A stretch of 27,985 nucleotides of DNA from Prevotella sp. CAG:1031 (GCA_000431215.1 HF985618.1:1-27985), one strand, 5' to 3'; shown: positions 1-7,987, counted from the stretch's first letter. Translations and numbers: made by a program. The notes: a model not told the origin generated them from the sequence alone.

Positions 1-51
1 TCTTAGACACACTCAAAGAAACAGTATCCCGAGTCGGCCCGCACAGACAAA

Positions 52-1107
52 GTGCCCGAGATTGAGGCATACGCACGGAATGCAAGCGCTGACACTGTGG
101 CTGGAACCGCAATGTTCTGTGGCTTCCTGAATTATCACTGGGGCCATTTTATGGTCAATAGTCTGGCGCGACTGTGGGCGGCTGTTTCCGGCCGATATGA
201 TTTTGACAGACTTGTTTTTGCAGTCCCTAAGAACGGCATCTTGCCTCTCGAGGGGAACATACGTGAGGCATTCAGGCTTTTGAATTTTGACAAACCGATA
301 GATATTATTGACGCTCCGCGCCGTTATTCACGAGTGCTTGTCCCTGAAGAAGGCTGCTCGTCGGAGGAATATGTTGCGCCTGAAATTCTGTCAGTCTACG
401 ACCGAATTGCCCGGGCCTCACTTGCCGAGCATCCCTATATAGTTAAGTCGGAAAAGATTTATCTGAGCCGTGGGCGCTTCGAAAAAGCTGCCAGGAGCGA
501 ATTCGACGTAAGATGGTTCGATAAATTCTTTGCCGCTAACGGATACAGGGTTGTTTACCCGGAATTGATTTCTTTGGGTGAGCTTATTTCGATTATTCAC
601 GGAGCTTCATCCGTAGCGGCTTTGGCTGGAACGTTGCCCCACACACTGCTTTTTGGTCCTGATGGTCTCGATGTGACTATAATTGAGAAATTCGCTTATA
701 TCAATTCGTATCAGCCAGGGATTGACCTTGTCAGGAAGCTGAATGTCACTTATGTTGACGCCAATGCTTTTATCTGGCCTGTATCGCCCGGAGGCGGCCC
801 TTTCATTGTCTATCCGAATGATTTATTCCGCTCTTTTTGTGCCGACAGAATGCTTAGGATTGAAGATTTGCCCGTCCACGATTGCCGAAAAATGTTACGG
901 CAGTTCGTAAAGGCATATAGGCGGCAATATTCACGTCAGTGGGTCTATGAAGAGTTCCTTGAGCCTCAGATAGGACTAATGCGTGAGGCGTATGAGGCGT
1001 CAGAATCAGATTTTGGCGATTGGCTGACAGGTAAAAAACCGCTTTTCCCGAGCGACTTGTTCTCGCCCAGACGGTTGGCCAAGAAGCTAATCAGTTTTTT
1101 TCGCTGA
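52..1107 (+). CDS. GT61-family (DUF563) glycosyltransferase, N-terminus uncertain
   Basis: Probable capsular or exopolysaccharide glycosyltransferase of family 61, acting in the cytoplasm or at the inner membrane. The family signature CGFLNYHWGHFMVNSLARLW lies at residues 23-42 of the GTG-started reading. It is followed by the motif EKIYLSRGRF near residue 135 and an IHGASSVAALAGTLPHTLLF block near residue 195, where family members carry their conserved small-residue and Gly-rich segment. Family members usually have about 60-80 residues before the HWGHF motif, but only about 30 are available from GTG 52. The frame stays open back to a TAG at 4-6 without an ATG, so the true N-terminus is probably lost to the window edge or to a frameshift. 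The 3' end overlaps the convergent small gene by 21 bases. The acceptor sugar cannot be predicted. Family is fairly secure; start is not. Confidence 0.75.
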   Translation: MPEIEAYARNASADTVAGTAMFCGFLNYHWGHFMVNSLARLWAAVSGRYDFDRLVFAVPKNGILPLEGNIREAFRLLNFDKPIDIIDAPRRYSRVLVPEEGCSSEEYVAPEILSVYDRIARASLAEHPYIVKSEKIYLSRGRFEKAARSEFDVRWFDKFFAANGYRVVYPELISLGELISIIHGASSVAALAGTLPHTLLFGPDGLDVTIIEKFAYINSYQPGIDLVRKLNVTYVDANAFIWPVSPGGGPFIVYPNDLFRSFCADRMLRIEDLPVHDCRKMLRQFVKAYRRQYSRQWVYEEFLEPQIGLMREAYEASESDFGDWLTGKKPLFPSDLFSPRRLAKKLISFFR

Positions 1108-1269
1108 GCAACGGAGATCGAGTTCTTTCCCGCAGAAAGTTGTCTGCGGGGTCTCGGTTATAAATGGTTCTACTGATTCGACGGTGTTGTCGTCGCTATA
1201 TGTGACAAGGGCCGGTGCGATCTTTTTCCCGTCGGCAAGTATAACGGATGAAAAGACAATCCGTTTCAT
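1087..1269 (-). CDS. 60-residue conserved-looking protein of unknown function, last gene of the ileS-lspA operon
   Basis: I do not recognise a defined function. The protein starts MKRIVFSSVILADGKK and has no signal peptide or membrane segment. Its start codon overlaps the stop of the upstream DUF4296 gene as ATGA (1266-1269), the same coupling used by the other genes of this operon, which is the main reason to call it real. The pattern of short beta-strand-like stretches (VFSSVILADG, APALVTYSDD, VESVEPFI) loosely resembles the first strands of the small composite domain found at the N-terminus of amidohydrolases. No catalytic domain follows, so this is only an inference. It could also be a free-standing small protein typical of Bacteroidales. 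Its last 21 bases overlap the convergent glycosyltransferase gene. Confidence 0.6.
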   Translation of the reverse strand: MKRIVFSSVILADGKKIAPALVTYSDDNTVESVEPFITETPQTTFCGKELDLRCSAKKTD

Positions 1270-2069
1270 CGCTTTATGCTGTGCTTTGAAATTGGACTCT
1301 TGATATTGCGGGCATGACGATGGCGCATTCTGATAAGCTGCAATGAGTCGACATATGCCGGAAGCATAGACCCTTTGAGCCCGACATTCAGCGACCCGTA
1401 GATTCTGTTTGCCGCTTTGTCGGGAGTGAGGTCGAGCGTGATTGAATGCCAGCCGTTGCCGCTGAAGCGTGTGACGGCATAATCGGTCAGTCCGGGATAG
1501 TCGGCCGACAGGTTCACATCAATTTCGGCCGCGCTTCCAAGCGTCTTGAAGCGCAGTTCATAGATGTCGCCCGGCTCGAAATACTGGTCGCGTCCCAAAG
1601 AAAAGCTGATTATCCGCGATGGAGAGTTTGCCGCGATTCTCCATGTACGGTCATCCTGCCACACGTCAACCGAATCGCCATCCAGCGAGGCGACCGATGT
1701 ATTCATAGCAAGATTCGATTCGTTGGCACCCGATTCACGTGCTTTCCTAAGGCGCTGTTCGAGAATTTCCTCGACTCGCGCATATACTTTGGTGTATTGT
1801 TCGACGTGCATCCCGTACCATGTCAGCGAGCTGTCGACATCGGCCGTTGTTACATCATGGCGTGCGCATATCGACTGACGCAGAAGCTGCCGCAACGAAT
1901 CGTTGCGGAATGAGGCTCCATCGGTTTCGACAACAGCTTCACCCATCTCCATATCAGCCATGATCTGAGCCATAGGTTCGGGCGAGATAACGCCGTCGGG
2001 AGTCGGATCGCAGGCTGTCAGCGCTGCGGTCAGAGCTATAACGGATATGGGGCCAAGACGTCTGTTCAT
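1266..2069 (-). CDS. DUF4296 domain-containing lipoprotein
   Basis: Secreted lipoprotein of unknown function, 267 residues. Residues 1-20 form a short signal peptide ending in a lipobox-like ALTAC, with the lipidated cysteine at position 20. Residues about 25-110 match the DUF4296 pattern known from Bacteroidota (DGVISPEPMAQIMADM, then helices containing a Trp-Tyr-Gly-Met segment and an EQYTKVY motif). The rest is strand-rich (EPGDIYELRFKTLG, NGWHSITLDLTPDKA) and could be a beta-sandwich. The gene begins with ATGA over the end of lspA (2066-2069), so its product is a likely client of the enzyme encoded just before it. DUF4296 proteins next to lspA are a known Bacteroidales arrangement (from memory). 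Domain call good; role unknown. Confidence 0.85.
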   Translation of the reverse strand: MNRRLGPISVIALTAALTACDPTPDGVISPEPMAQIMADMEMGEAVVETDGASFRNDSLRQLLRQSICARHDVTTADVDSSLTWYGMHVEQYTKVYARVEEILEQRLRKARESGANESNLAMNTSVASLDGDSVDVWQDDRTWRIAANSPSRIISFSLGRDQYFEPGDIYELRFKTLGSAAEIDVNLSADYPGLTDYAVTRFSGNGWHSITLDLTPDKAANRIYGSLNVGLKGSMLPAYVDSLQLIRMRHRHARNIKSPISKHSIKR

Positions 2070-2752
2070 TCTTTTTTATCTTCGCCGGGTGTGTTGCCGT
2101 CAGCATGTTCTTTGACAGGTGACGACAGGAATCGAGAATAAAAAATCAGAGTAACGATGATTCCTACTGAAATCGCAGCGTCGGCAAAGTTGAACACGGG
2201 TTGGAAAAACAGGAAGTATTCGCCTCCGACAAACGGCATCCAGTCAGGCCAATAGAAACTGAACAGAGGAAAATAGAACATGTCCACTACTTTGCCGTGA
2301 AACAGCGAGGCATATCCTCCGTCGGCAGGGAAAAGAGTGGCGACTTCAGGCGGCATCGGATTGTTGAAGATGACGCCATAAAAAACGCAGTCGAAGATAT
2401 TCCCGGCAGCTCCAGCTGTGATCAGAGACAGACAAACAAGGTAGCCTGTAGAGACATCAGCATTTCTACGTATCAGACGCGATATATACCATATCAGAGC
2501 TCCTACAGCCAACAGACGGAAAAGCGTCAGAAAAAGCTTGCTTCCGATCTCCATTCCGAATGCCATTCCGTTGTTTTCGATAAACAGCAACTTGAACCAT
2601 GAGGTCACTGTTACGGATTCGCCCAGATAAAAGTGGGTTTTGACCCAGAACTTGATGATCTGGTCAATGATGATGACAGCGGCTATTATTGCCGCTGTCA
2701 TCAGTGTGCGTCGACGGCGAACCGACGCCTGTTGGTCGGGGACGGGCTTCAC
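2066..2752 (-). CDS. lspA: Lipoprotein signal peptidase (signal peptidase II)
   Basis: Inner-membrane aspartic protease that removes signal peptides from prolipoproteins after diacylglyceryl modification. The 228-residue protein has four hydrophobic segments (about 18-37, 70-92, 102-120 and 185-205). It shows the family landmarks IENNGMAFG near residue 58, GAAGNIFD at 114-121, VVDMFYF with the first catalytic Asp at 157, and FNFADAAIS with the second at 191. It is longer than the E. coli enzyme (164 residues) because of an insertion between GNIFD and VVD, as usual in Bacteroidales, and a charged tail. The start overlaps the stop of the DksA-like gene (2749-2752) and the stop overlaps the DUF4296 lipoprotein gene, so the three are translationally coupled. 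Confidence 0.97.
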   Translation of the reverse strand: MKPVPDQQASVRRRRTLMTAAIIAAVIIIDQIIKFWVKTHFYLGESVTVTSWFKLLFIENNGMAFGMEIGSKLFLTLFRLLAVGALIWYISRLIRRNADVSTGYLVCLSLITAGAAGNIFDCVFYGVIFNNPMPPEVATLFPADGGYASLFHGKVVDMFYFPLFSFYWPDWMPFVGGEYFLFFQPVFNFADAAISVGIIVTLIFYSRFLSSPVKEHADGNTPGEDKKE

Positions 2753-3135
2753 CGGCGTTTATTTTGCTGTTCTTTGCCTGCGATACTGAGAGTTGCGTGA
2801 GGCACGGCGCGTAAACGCTCCTTGGGAATCAGTTCGCCGGTCTCGCGGCATATACCGTAGGTTTTGTTCTCAATTCTGATAAGAGCGGCCTGAAGGTGCT
2901 TGATGAATTTTTGCTGACGCTGGGCAAGCTGTCCGGCTTCCTCCTTGCTTAGGACACTCGCGCCTTCTTCGAGCACTTTGAAGGTGGGCGAAGTGTCGGC
3001 GACATCGTTGCCGTCGGTGTTGGTTAGGCTGGCGCGCAGAATTTCGTAGTCTTCCTGAGCCTTGGCGAGCTTTTTCAGTATAAGCTCCTTGAACTCTTCA
3101 AGTTCTTCGTCGCTATAACGTTTTTTTTCGCTCAT
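2749..3135 (-). CDS. TraR/DksA-family transcriptional regulator, zinc-finger cysteines missing
   Basis: Small protein of 128 residues expected to bind RNA polymerase in its secondary channel. Residues 1-90 are highly charged and helical, consistent with the DksA coiled coil. Residues 93-116 carry the C-terminal signature GICRETGELIPKERLRAVP followed by HAT. Only the first of the four zinc-finger cysteines is present (C96); the other positions are occupied by T, L/S and similar residues. That degenerate form is common in Bacteroidota homologues as I know them. The gene starts 17 bases after the ileS stop and its own stop overlaps the lspA start, placing it inside the ileS-lspA operon. Whether it responds to ppGpp cannot be read from the sequence. 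Confidence 0.9.
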   Translation of the reverse strand: MSEKKRYSDEELEEFKELILKKLAKAQEDYEILRASLTNTDGNDVADTSPTFKVLEEGASVLSKEEAGQLAQRQQKFIKHLQAALIRIENKTYGICRETGELIPKERLRAVPHATLSIAGKEQQNKRR

Positions 3136-3152
3136 GGTGTCGATTGGTTAGG

Positions 3153-6100
3153 TTAGTTTTTATTGATTGCCACTTTGAGTAACAGTCCGTCGATGTCGAG
3201 AGTCTCGACTTCATTGCCTTCGGGAGTCCCGAAGGTAAGAGCTGACGCGAGGACCTGCTGACTGATATAGTCGGCGAATTCGGTGATCGCTTCGTCGGCG
3301 TCGGTTCCTTTCTCAAAATTGAGCGTGATTCTGTCAGTGATGTTATAGTCGCGGTCTTTGCGGATATTCTGGATTCGGTTGACAATGTCACGGGCTATGC
3401 CTTCGCGGCGCAATTCCGGGGTTACAGTAATGTCAAGGGCGATAGTCACATTTCCCTGATTTGCCACGAGCCATCCGGGAATGTCTTCCGAGAATATGTC
3501 GACGTCAGAAGCCTCCACGCGGTGGTTCTCTCCGTTGATGTCAAGATCGATGAATCCGTCTGCCTCGAAATTGCGTATGGCAGTCTGATCGAGGGCCTGG
3601 ATTGCAGCGGCCACAGCCTTCATTGCTTTACCGTGTTTTGGCCCGAGCTTCTTGAAGTAGGGTTTGACACGCTTGACAAACGCGCTGTCGTCGCCGGCAA
3701 CAAGCTTGACTTCCTTGACGTTTATCTCGTTTTTAACTAACGGACTTATCGCTTCGAGCGCAGCTCTCATCGAATCGTCTGCCACGGGAATCATAATGGC
3801 CTGAAGGGGCTGACGAACTTTAAGATTCACCTTGCGGCGCAGCGCGAGCGCCATAGACGTGATGGTCTGCGCCAGCGACATACGTTTCTCAAGGTCTTTG
3901 TCGATAGCCGCTTGGCTGACCTCGGGGAAGAGTTCGAGATGGACACTTTCAACCGAAGCGTCGGCGCCGGTCAGATCGCGCCACAGGCGGTCGGCAAAGA
4001 AAGGTGCTATCGGAGCCATCAGTTTGCTGACAGTCAGCAGGCACTGATAAAGAGTCTGATAGGCAGCCAGCTTGTCGGCGTTCATTTCTCCGCCCCAGAA
4101 ACGTTTGCGGTTGAGACGTACATACCAGTTCGACAGATTGTCGATGACGAAATCGCTGATAGCGCGCGCGGCACGGGTGGGTTCGTAATCGGCGAGATCG
4201 GCGTCGACTTCAGCCACGAGGCTGTTGAGCAGTGAGATTATCCAGCGGTCGATTTCTGGGCGCTCATTCAGTGGAACCTCTTTTGCGTCGGGAGTGAATC
4301 CGTCGACATTGGCATATAGGGCAAAGAAGCTATAGGTGTTGTAGAGGGTGGCAAAGAACTTGCGGGCGGTTTCTATAACGCCTTTGTCGTCATATTTGAG
4401 ATTTTCCCATGGCGATGTGTTCGAAATCATATACCAGCGTAGAGGGTCACTGCCATGTTTTTCGATAGCTCCGAACGGGTCGACGGCATTCCCTTTGCGT
4501 TTCGACATCTTATTGCCGTCTTTATCGAGCACGAGGCCGTTTGAGACGACAGCCTTATAGGCATTTGAGTCAAAAATCATGCCGGCTATGGCATGCAGGG
4601 TGAAGAACCATCCGCGTGTCTGGTCTACACCTTCGGCAATGAAGTCGGCTGGGAAAAGACGACCGCTCTCGACGCCTTCCTTGTTCTCGAAGGGATAGTG
4701 TTGCTGAGCGTATGGCATGGCTCCGGAGTCGAACCAGACGTCAATGAGGTCGAGTTCGCGGAGCATGGGTTTTCCGGAAGGGCTCACAAGCACGATGTCG
4801 TCGACATAGGGACGATGGAGGTCGATCTTGTCGTAGTTTTCGGCTGTATAAACGCCCGGCTCGAAGCCTTTGTCGCGTAGCGGATTAGTAGCCATGACGC
4901 CGGCTTTGACTGCGTTGTCGATGGCATTATAAAGTTCTTCGACAGAAGATATGCAACGCTCTTCAGTGTTATCTTCCGTGCGCCAGATAGGAAGCGGTGT
5001 CCCCCAGTAGCGTGAGCGCGAGAGGTTCCAGTCCTGGATGTTTTCGAGCCATTTCCCGAAACGTCCGGTACCTGTGGCCGCCGGTTTCCACTTGATCTGG
5101 TCGTTAAGTTCCATCAGTCGCTCGCGAACCGCCGTTGTGCGGATAAACCAGCTGTCTAGAGGATAATAAAGAACAGGCTTGTCGGTGCGCCAGCAGTGGG
5201 GATAGTTGTGAGTGTGTTTCTCAATTTTGAACACTTTATCTTCCTGCTTGAGCATCATGCAGATTTCAACGTCGAGAGTTTCGGCGTCGGGAGCCAGATT
5301 GTCGTCGTAGGCGTTTTTCACAGGTTTGCCCTGCCAGAGAGAGTAAAGCTCAACGTTGACATTTGTTTTGACAAATTCCGGGTCGAGATCTTCGATTCTG
5401 TAGAAACGGCCCGTCAGGTCAACCATCGGGCGCAGGCGTCCTTCGCGGTCGATGAGATGGAGTGGGGGAACACCGGCCTGTTTCGAGACGAAAAGGTCAT
5501 CGGCGCCGAAAGTGCCGGCAATATGCACAATGCCGGTGCCGTCGGCAGTCGTAACATATGCTCCGGGAATAACCCGGAATGCTCCTTCGCCGGGATTCAC
5601 CCACGGAATGAGCTGTTCGTAGTGGATTCCGACAAGGTCAGAGCCTTTGGCTTCGCCGATTACTTTCCAGGGGATAATTTTGTCACCTTTTTTATAGGTA
5701 TCAAGATCGCCGTTTTCTCCTTTTGGATTTAAAACACTGCCAAGAAGAGCGGTGGCAACTGTCACAGTGATAGGATTACCGCTATAGGGATTGAACGTGC
5801 GGACAATAGAGTAGTCGATCGAAGGGCCGACTGCAAGGGCTGTGTTGCTCGGGAGAGTCCACGGTGTTGTTGTCCATGCAAGGAAGTAGGCGTCGCCCCA
5901 GCCTTTCATGCTGTCGGGCACGTCAATGATGCGGAATTCGGCAATGCAGGTAGTGTCTTTAACATCGCGATAGCATCCGGGCTGATTCAGCTCGTGGCTG
6001 CTGAGGCCGGTACCTGCTGCGGGGCTGTAGGGCTGGATGGTATAACCCTTGTAAAGCAAGCCTTTCTTATACAGCTGCCCGAGCAGCCACCACACAGTTT

Positions 6101-6569
6101 CTATGTAGCGGTTGTCATAGGTTATGTATGGATCGTTCATGTCGACCCAATAGCCCATGCGGTTTGTCAGAGTTTCCCATTCGCGGGTAAACTTCATTAC
6201 TTCGCGACGGCAGGCGGCGTTGTAGTCGTCGACACTGATTTTCTTTCCGATATCTTCTTTTGTTATCCCTAAAGTTTTCTCGACACCGAGTTCGACGGGC
6301 AGTCCGTGGGTGTCCCAACCCGCTTTGCGGTTGACCTCGTAACCCTTCATCGTCTTGTAGCGACAGAAAGTGTCTTTGATGGTGCGGGCTAAAACATGGT
6401 GGATTCCGGGCATGCCGTTAGCCGATGGAGGTCCTTCGTAGAAAACAAACGATGGCGCCCCCTTGCGGGTGGCAAGAACCCGTTCGAATAATTTTGTCTT
6501 ATTCCAGCCTTCGAGTTCCTCTTTGTTGACCTGACTGAGGTCAAGAGAGGCATATTCCTTGAATTTCAT
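3153..6569 (-). CDS. ileS: Isoleucyl-tRNA synthetase, long eukaryote-like type
   Basis: Charges tRNA-Ile with isoleucine; class I synthetase. I chose the ATG at 6567-6569 (1138 residues). A further upstream TTG at 6605 would lie inside the -7 promoter box, and the Bacteroides proteins begin at the equivalent of MKFKEYASLDLS. The HIGH-type motif is GMPGIHHVLA (GIHH at residues 55-58) and the KMSKR motif is at 687-691. The editing (CP1) domain lies between them, with TTPWTLPSNTALA near 235-245. The AGWDTHGLPVE block and DWNLSRSRYWGTPLPIW are typical of the long, eukaryote-like IleS class, as is the length (E. coli IleS1 has 938 residues). A tail of about 200 residues follows the anticodon-binding helices. 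First gene of a five-gene operon. Confidence 0.98.
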   Translation of the reverse strand: MKFKEYASLDLSQVNKEELEGWNKTKLFERVLATRKGAPSFVFYEGPPSANGMPGIHHVLARTIKDTFCRYKTMKGYEVNRKAGWDTHGLPVELGVEKTLGITKEDIGKKISVDDYNAACRREVMKFTREWETLTNRMGYWVDMNDPYITYDNRYIETVWWLLGQLYKKGLLYKGYTIQPYSPAAGTGLSSHELNQPGCYRDVKDTTCIAEFRIIDVPDSMKGWGDAYFLAWTTTPWTLPSNTALAVGPSIDYSIVRTFNPYSGNPITVTVATALLGSVLNPKGENGDLDTYKKGDKIIPWKVIGEAKGSDLVGIHYEQLIPWVNPGEGAFRVIPGAYVTTADGTGIVHIAGTFGADDLFVSKQAGVPPLHLIDREGRLRPMVDLTGRFYRIEDLDPEFVKTNVNVELYSLWQGKPVKNAYDDNLAPDAETLDVEICMMLKQEDKVFKIEKHTHNYPHCWRTDKPVLYYPLDSWFIRTTAVRERLMELNDQIKWKPAATGTGRFGKWLENIQDWNLSRSRYWGTPLPIWRTEDNTEERCISSVEELYNAIDNAVKAGVMATNPLRDKGFEPGVYTAENYDKIDLHRPYVDDIVLVSPSGKPMLRELDLIDVWFDSGAMPYAQQHYPFENKEGVESGRLFPADFIAEGVDQTRGWFFTLHAIAGMIFDSNAYKAVVSNGLVLDKDGNKMSKRKGNAVDPFGAIEKHGSDPLRWYMISNTSPWENLKYDDKGVIETARKFFATLYNTYSFFALYANVDGFTPDAKEVPLNERPEIDRWIISLLNSLVAEVDADLADYEPTRAARAISDFVIDNLSNWYVRLNRKRFWGGEMNADKLAAYQTLYQCLLTVSKLMAPIAPFFADRLWRDLTGADASVESVHLELFPEVSQAAIDKDLEKRMSLAQTITSMALALRRKVNLKVRQPLQAIMIPVADDSMRAALEAISPLVKNEINVKEVKLVAGDDSAFVKRVKPYFKKLGPKHGKAMKAVAAAIQALDQTAIRNFEADGFIDLDINGENHRVEASDVDIFSEDIPGWLVANQGNVTIALDITVTPELRREGIARDIVNRIQNIRKDRDYNITDRITLNFEKGTDADEAITEFADYISQQVLASALTFGTPEGNEVETLDIDGLLLKVAINKN

Positions 6570-6602
6570 TTTAGGGATAACGATGGTGTTAAAAAATTTT
6601 CG

Positions 6603-6610
6603 CAAAGATA
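6603..6610 (-). promoter_or_regulatory. Promoter -7 box of the ileS operon
   Basis: Minus-strand TATCTTTG, an exact match to the Bacteroidota -7 consensus TAnnTTTG. It sits 33 bases upstream of the chosen ileS ATG, leaving a short leader of roughly 25-30 bases. No convincing TTTG -33 element is visible at the expected distance. Confidence 0.75.
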
Positions 6611-6675
6611 CAAAAAATCTGTGGAATCGCGGATATAAAATGAATCTCAGGAGTTAAAGGATGTATATAAATGCG

Positions 6676-6701
6676 GCAAGCCCCGCAGAAGCGAGGCTTG
6701 C
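6676..6701 (-). terminator. Hairpin terminator downstream of the ROK kinase gene
   Basis: Inverted repeat with arms GCAAGCCCCGC and GCGAGGCTTGC around an AGAA loop, giving a stem of 7 + 3 base pairs with one mismatch. It begins 19 bases after the ROK stop codon. The following T-run on the minus strand is weak (CGCATTTATATA), so it may be an imperfect intrinsic terminator. It separates the ROK gene from the ileS promoter. Confidence 0.6.
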
Positions 6702-6719
6702 AAATGGTTGACGGTGACT

Positions 6720-7772
6720 TCAGGCTATCGGTGTTCCCTGAGCAGGAGCGGCCGGAGTAGCAATTGTCGGAGTTGCCATGGCGGGAGCCTGAGCGGCAGG
6801 GGGATTTACAGGCTGCTTGGCTTCCCAGCCGAGAGCGCTGGCGCCGAGAACGGCGGCATCGGCTTCCTTGAGCTCTGAAAGAAGAACGTTGACCTTTCCT
6901 TTGAACACCTTCAGCAGATTCTTTTCGAGGTTTTCTTTGACGGGGCGCATCAACAGATCGCCGCTCTTTGAAAGGCCACCGAAGAGGACGAAGGCGCTGG
7001 GCGATGAAAATACGACCATATCGGCCATTGCTTCGCCGAGAAGTTTGCCGGTATAGGCGAAGATGTCCTTGGCGATCTGATCGCCTGCGACTGCTGCGTC
7101 GTAAACATCTTTGCTTGTAATGTCTTCGATAGGAATGTTGCGTAGCAGTGAGGGCTCTTTGCGTATTTCAAGGAACTCGCGGGCGGTGCGGGCAACGCCG
7201 GTGGCCGAGCAATAGGCTTCGAGGCAGCCGGTGCGGCCGCAGCCACACATGCGTCCGTTGTTACGCTTGATAATCATGTGGCCGAGTTCGCCGGCGAATC
7301 CGTCGTGGCCGTAGACAAGCTGGCCGTTGATGACGATGCCCGAGCCTACGCCGGTGCCGAGTGTGATCATGATGAAGTCACGCATACCCCGGGCAGCCCC
7401 GTAGGTCATCTCGCCGATGGCGGCTGCATTGGCGTCGTTTGTAATGGCTACCGGTACGCCGAACTTGTCCATAAGAAGCTGTCCCAGAGGTATGGGGGTG
7501 GGCCATGGCAGATTGACGCCGTCTTCGATGGTGCCGGTGAAATAGTTGGCGTTGGGGGCTCCTACGCCTATGCCGGTTACCTTGCCCACAGCGTCGTTGG
7601 CCTCGATAAGCCGCATGATCTCGGTGTGGAGCTCATCGATATAATCGGTGATATTATTATGTTTTGCTGTTTTGATGGAACTGCTGGCGATAACAACGCC
7701 ACGTGCGTCGACTATTCCGAAGACGGTGTTTGTGCCGCCCATGTCGATGCCGATTACATAAGGTTTACTCAT
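6720..7772 (-). CDS. ROK-family sugar kinase, glucokinase-like
   Basis: Cytoplasmic ATP-dependent sugar kinase, most likely acting on glucose or N-acetylated hexosamines. The phosphate-1 motif IGIDMGGTNT is at residues 7-16. The catalytic Asp is D113 in TNDANAA. LGTGVGSGI at 138-146 is the second phosphate loop. GELGH at 161-165 gives the sugar-binding Glu and zinc-binding His, and the ROK zinc motif CGCGRTGCLE at 176-185 supplies the three cysteines. Residues about 317-350 form an Ala/Pro/Thr-rich tail not expected in ROK kinases. No DNA-binding domain precedes the kinase fold, so it is an enzyme rather than a NagC/XylR-type repressor. Monocistronic, with its own promoter and terminator. Exact substrate uncertain. 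Confidence 0.93.
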   Translation of the reverse strand: MSKPYVIGIDMGGTNTVFGIVDARGVVIASSSIKTAKHNNITDYIDELHTEIMRLIEANDAVGKVTGIGVGAPNANYFTGTIEDGVNLPWPTPIPLGQLLMDKFGVPVAITNDANAAAIGEMTYGAARGMRDFIMITLGTGVGSGIVINGQLVYGHDGFAGELGHMIIKRNNGRMCGCGRTGCLEAYCSATGVARTAREFLEIRKEPSLLRNIPIEDITSKDVYDAAVAGDQIAKDIFAYTGKLLGEAMADMVVFSSPSAFVLFGGLSKSGDLLMRPVKENLEKNLLKVFKGKVNVLLSELKEADAAVLGASALGWEAKQPVNPPAAQAPAMATPTIATPAAPAQGTPIA

Positions 7773-7814
7773 GGTTGTGCTTAAGTTGCGTTAAGTGGTA
7801 ATAGAAAATTTTGG

Positions 7815-7822
7815 CAAAGATA
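7815..7822 (-). promoter_or_regulatory. Promoter -7 box of the ROK kinase gene
   Basis: Minus-strand TATCTTTG, matching TAnnTTTG, 42 bases upstream of the ROK start codon. The region upstream is AT-rich but shows no clear TTTG at -33. The 7773-7987 intergenic stretch is a divergent promoter region shared with the plus-strand unit at 7988; apart from the two promoters I see nothing else in it. Confidence 0.7.
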
Positions 7823-7929
7823 ACAAAAAAATCAAACAATCGCCTAATTATACTTGATGTCAAGGCGAAATTGGTCTGTGCGATAGTGCTTTTCGTGTCA
7901 GTCTTTCAGTTATGCCGGGATTGCAGCAT

Positions 7930-7959
7930 TTTGGCTTTAGCTTTTTTTAGCTATCTTTG
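7930..7959 (+). promoter_or_regulatory. Promoter of the NGN-protein/capD unit
   Basis: TTTG at 7930-7933 and TATCTTTG at 7952-7959, separated by 18 bases, close to the Bacteroidota -33/-7 arrangement. The start codon of the truncated antiterminator gene is 28 bases past the -7 box. A T-rich run (7942-7948) lies between the elements. Confidence 0.75.
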
Positions 7960-7987
7960 CACCAGATAATAGTTCCGTCTGATTTAA

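Noticed and set aside
1446..1913. Two overlapping plus-strand frames opposite the DUF4296 gene
   Set aside because: The minus strand has a lipoprotein signal, domain match and operon coupling; the plus-strand translations show nothing.
5196..5732. 178-codon frame antisense to ileS
   Set aside because: Shadow of ileS; low-complexity Val/Phe-rich translation with no recognisable domain.
6570..6605. Upstream TTG start for ileS (6605)
   Set aside because: It would begin inside the TATCTTTG promoter box and add residues absent from homologues.
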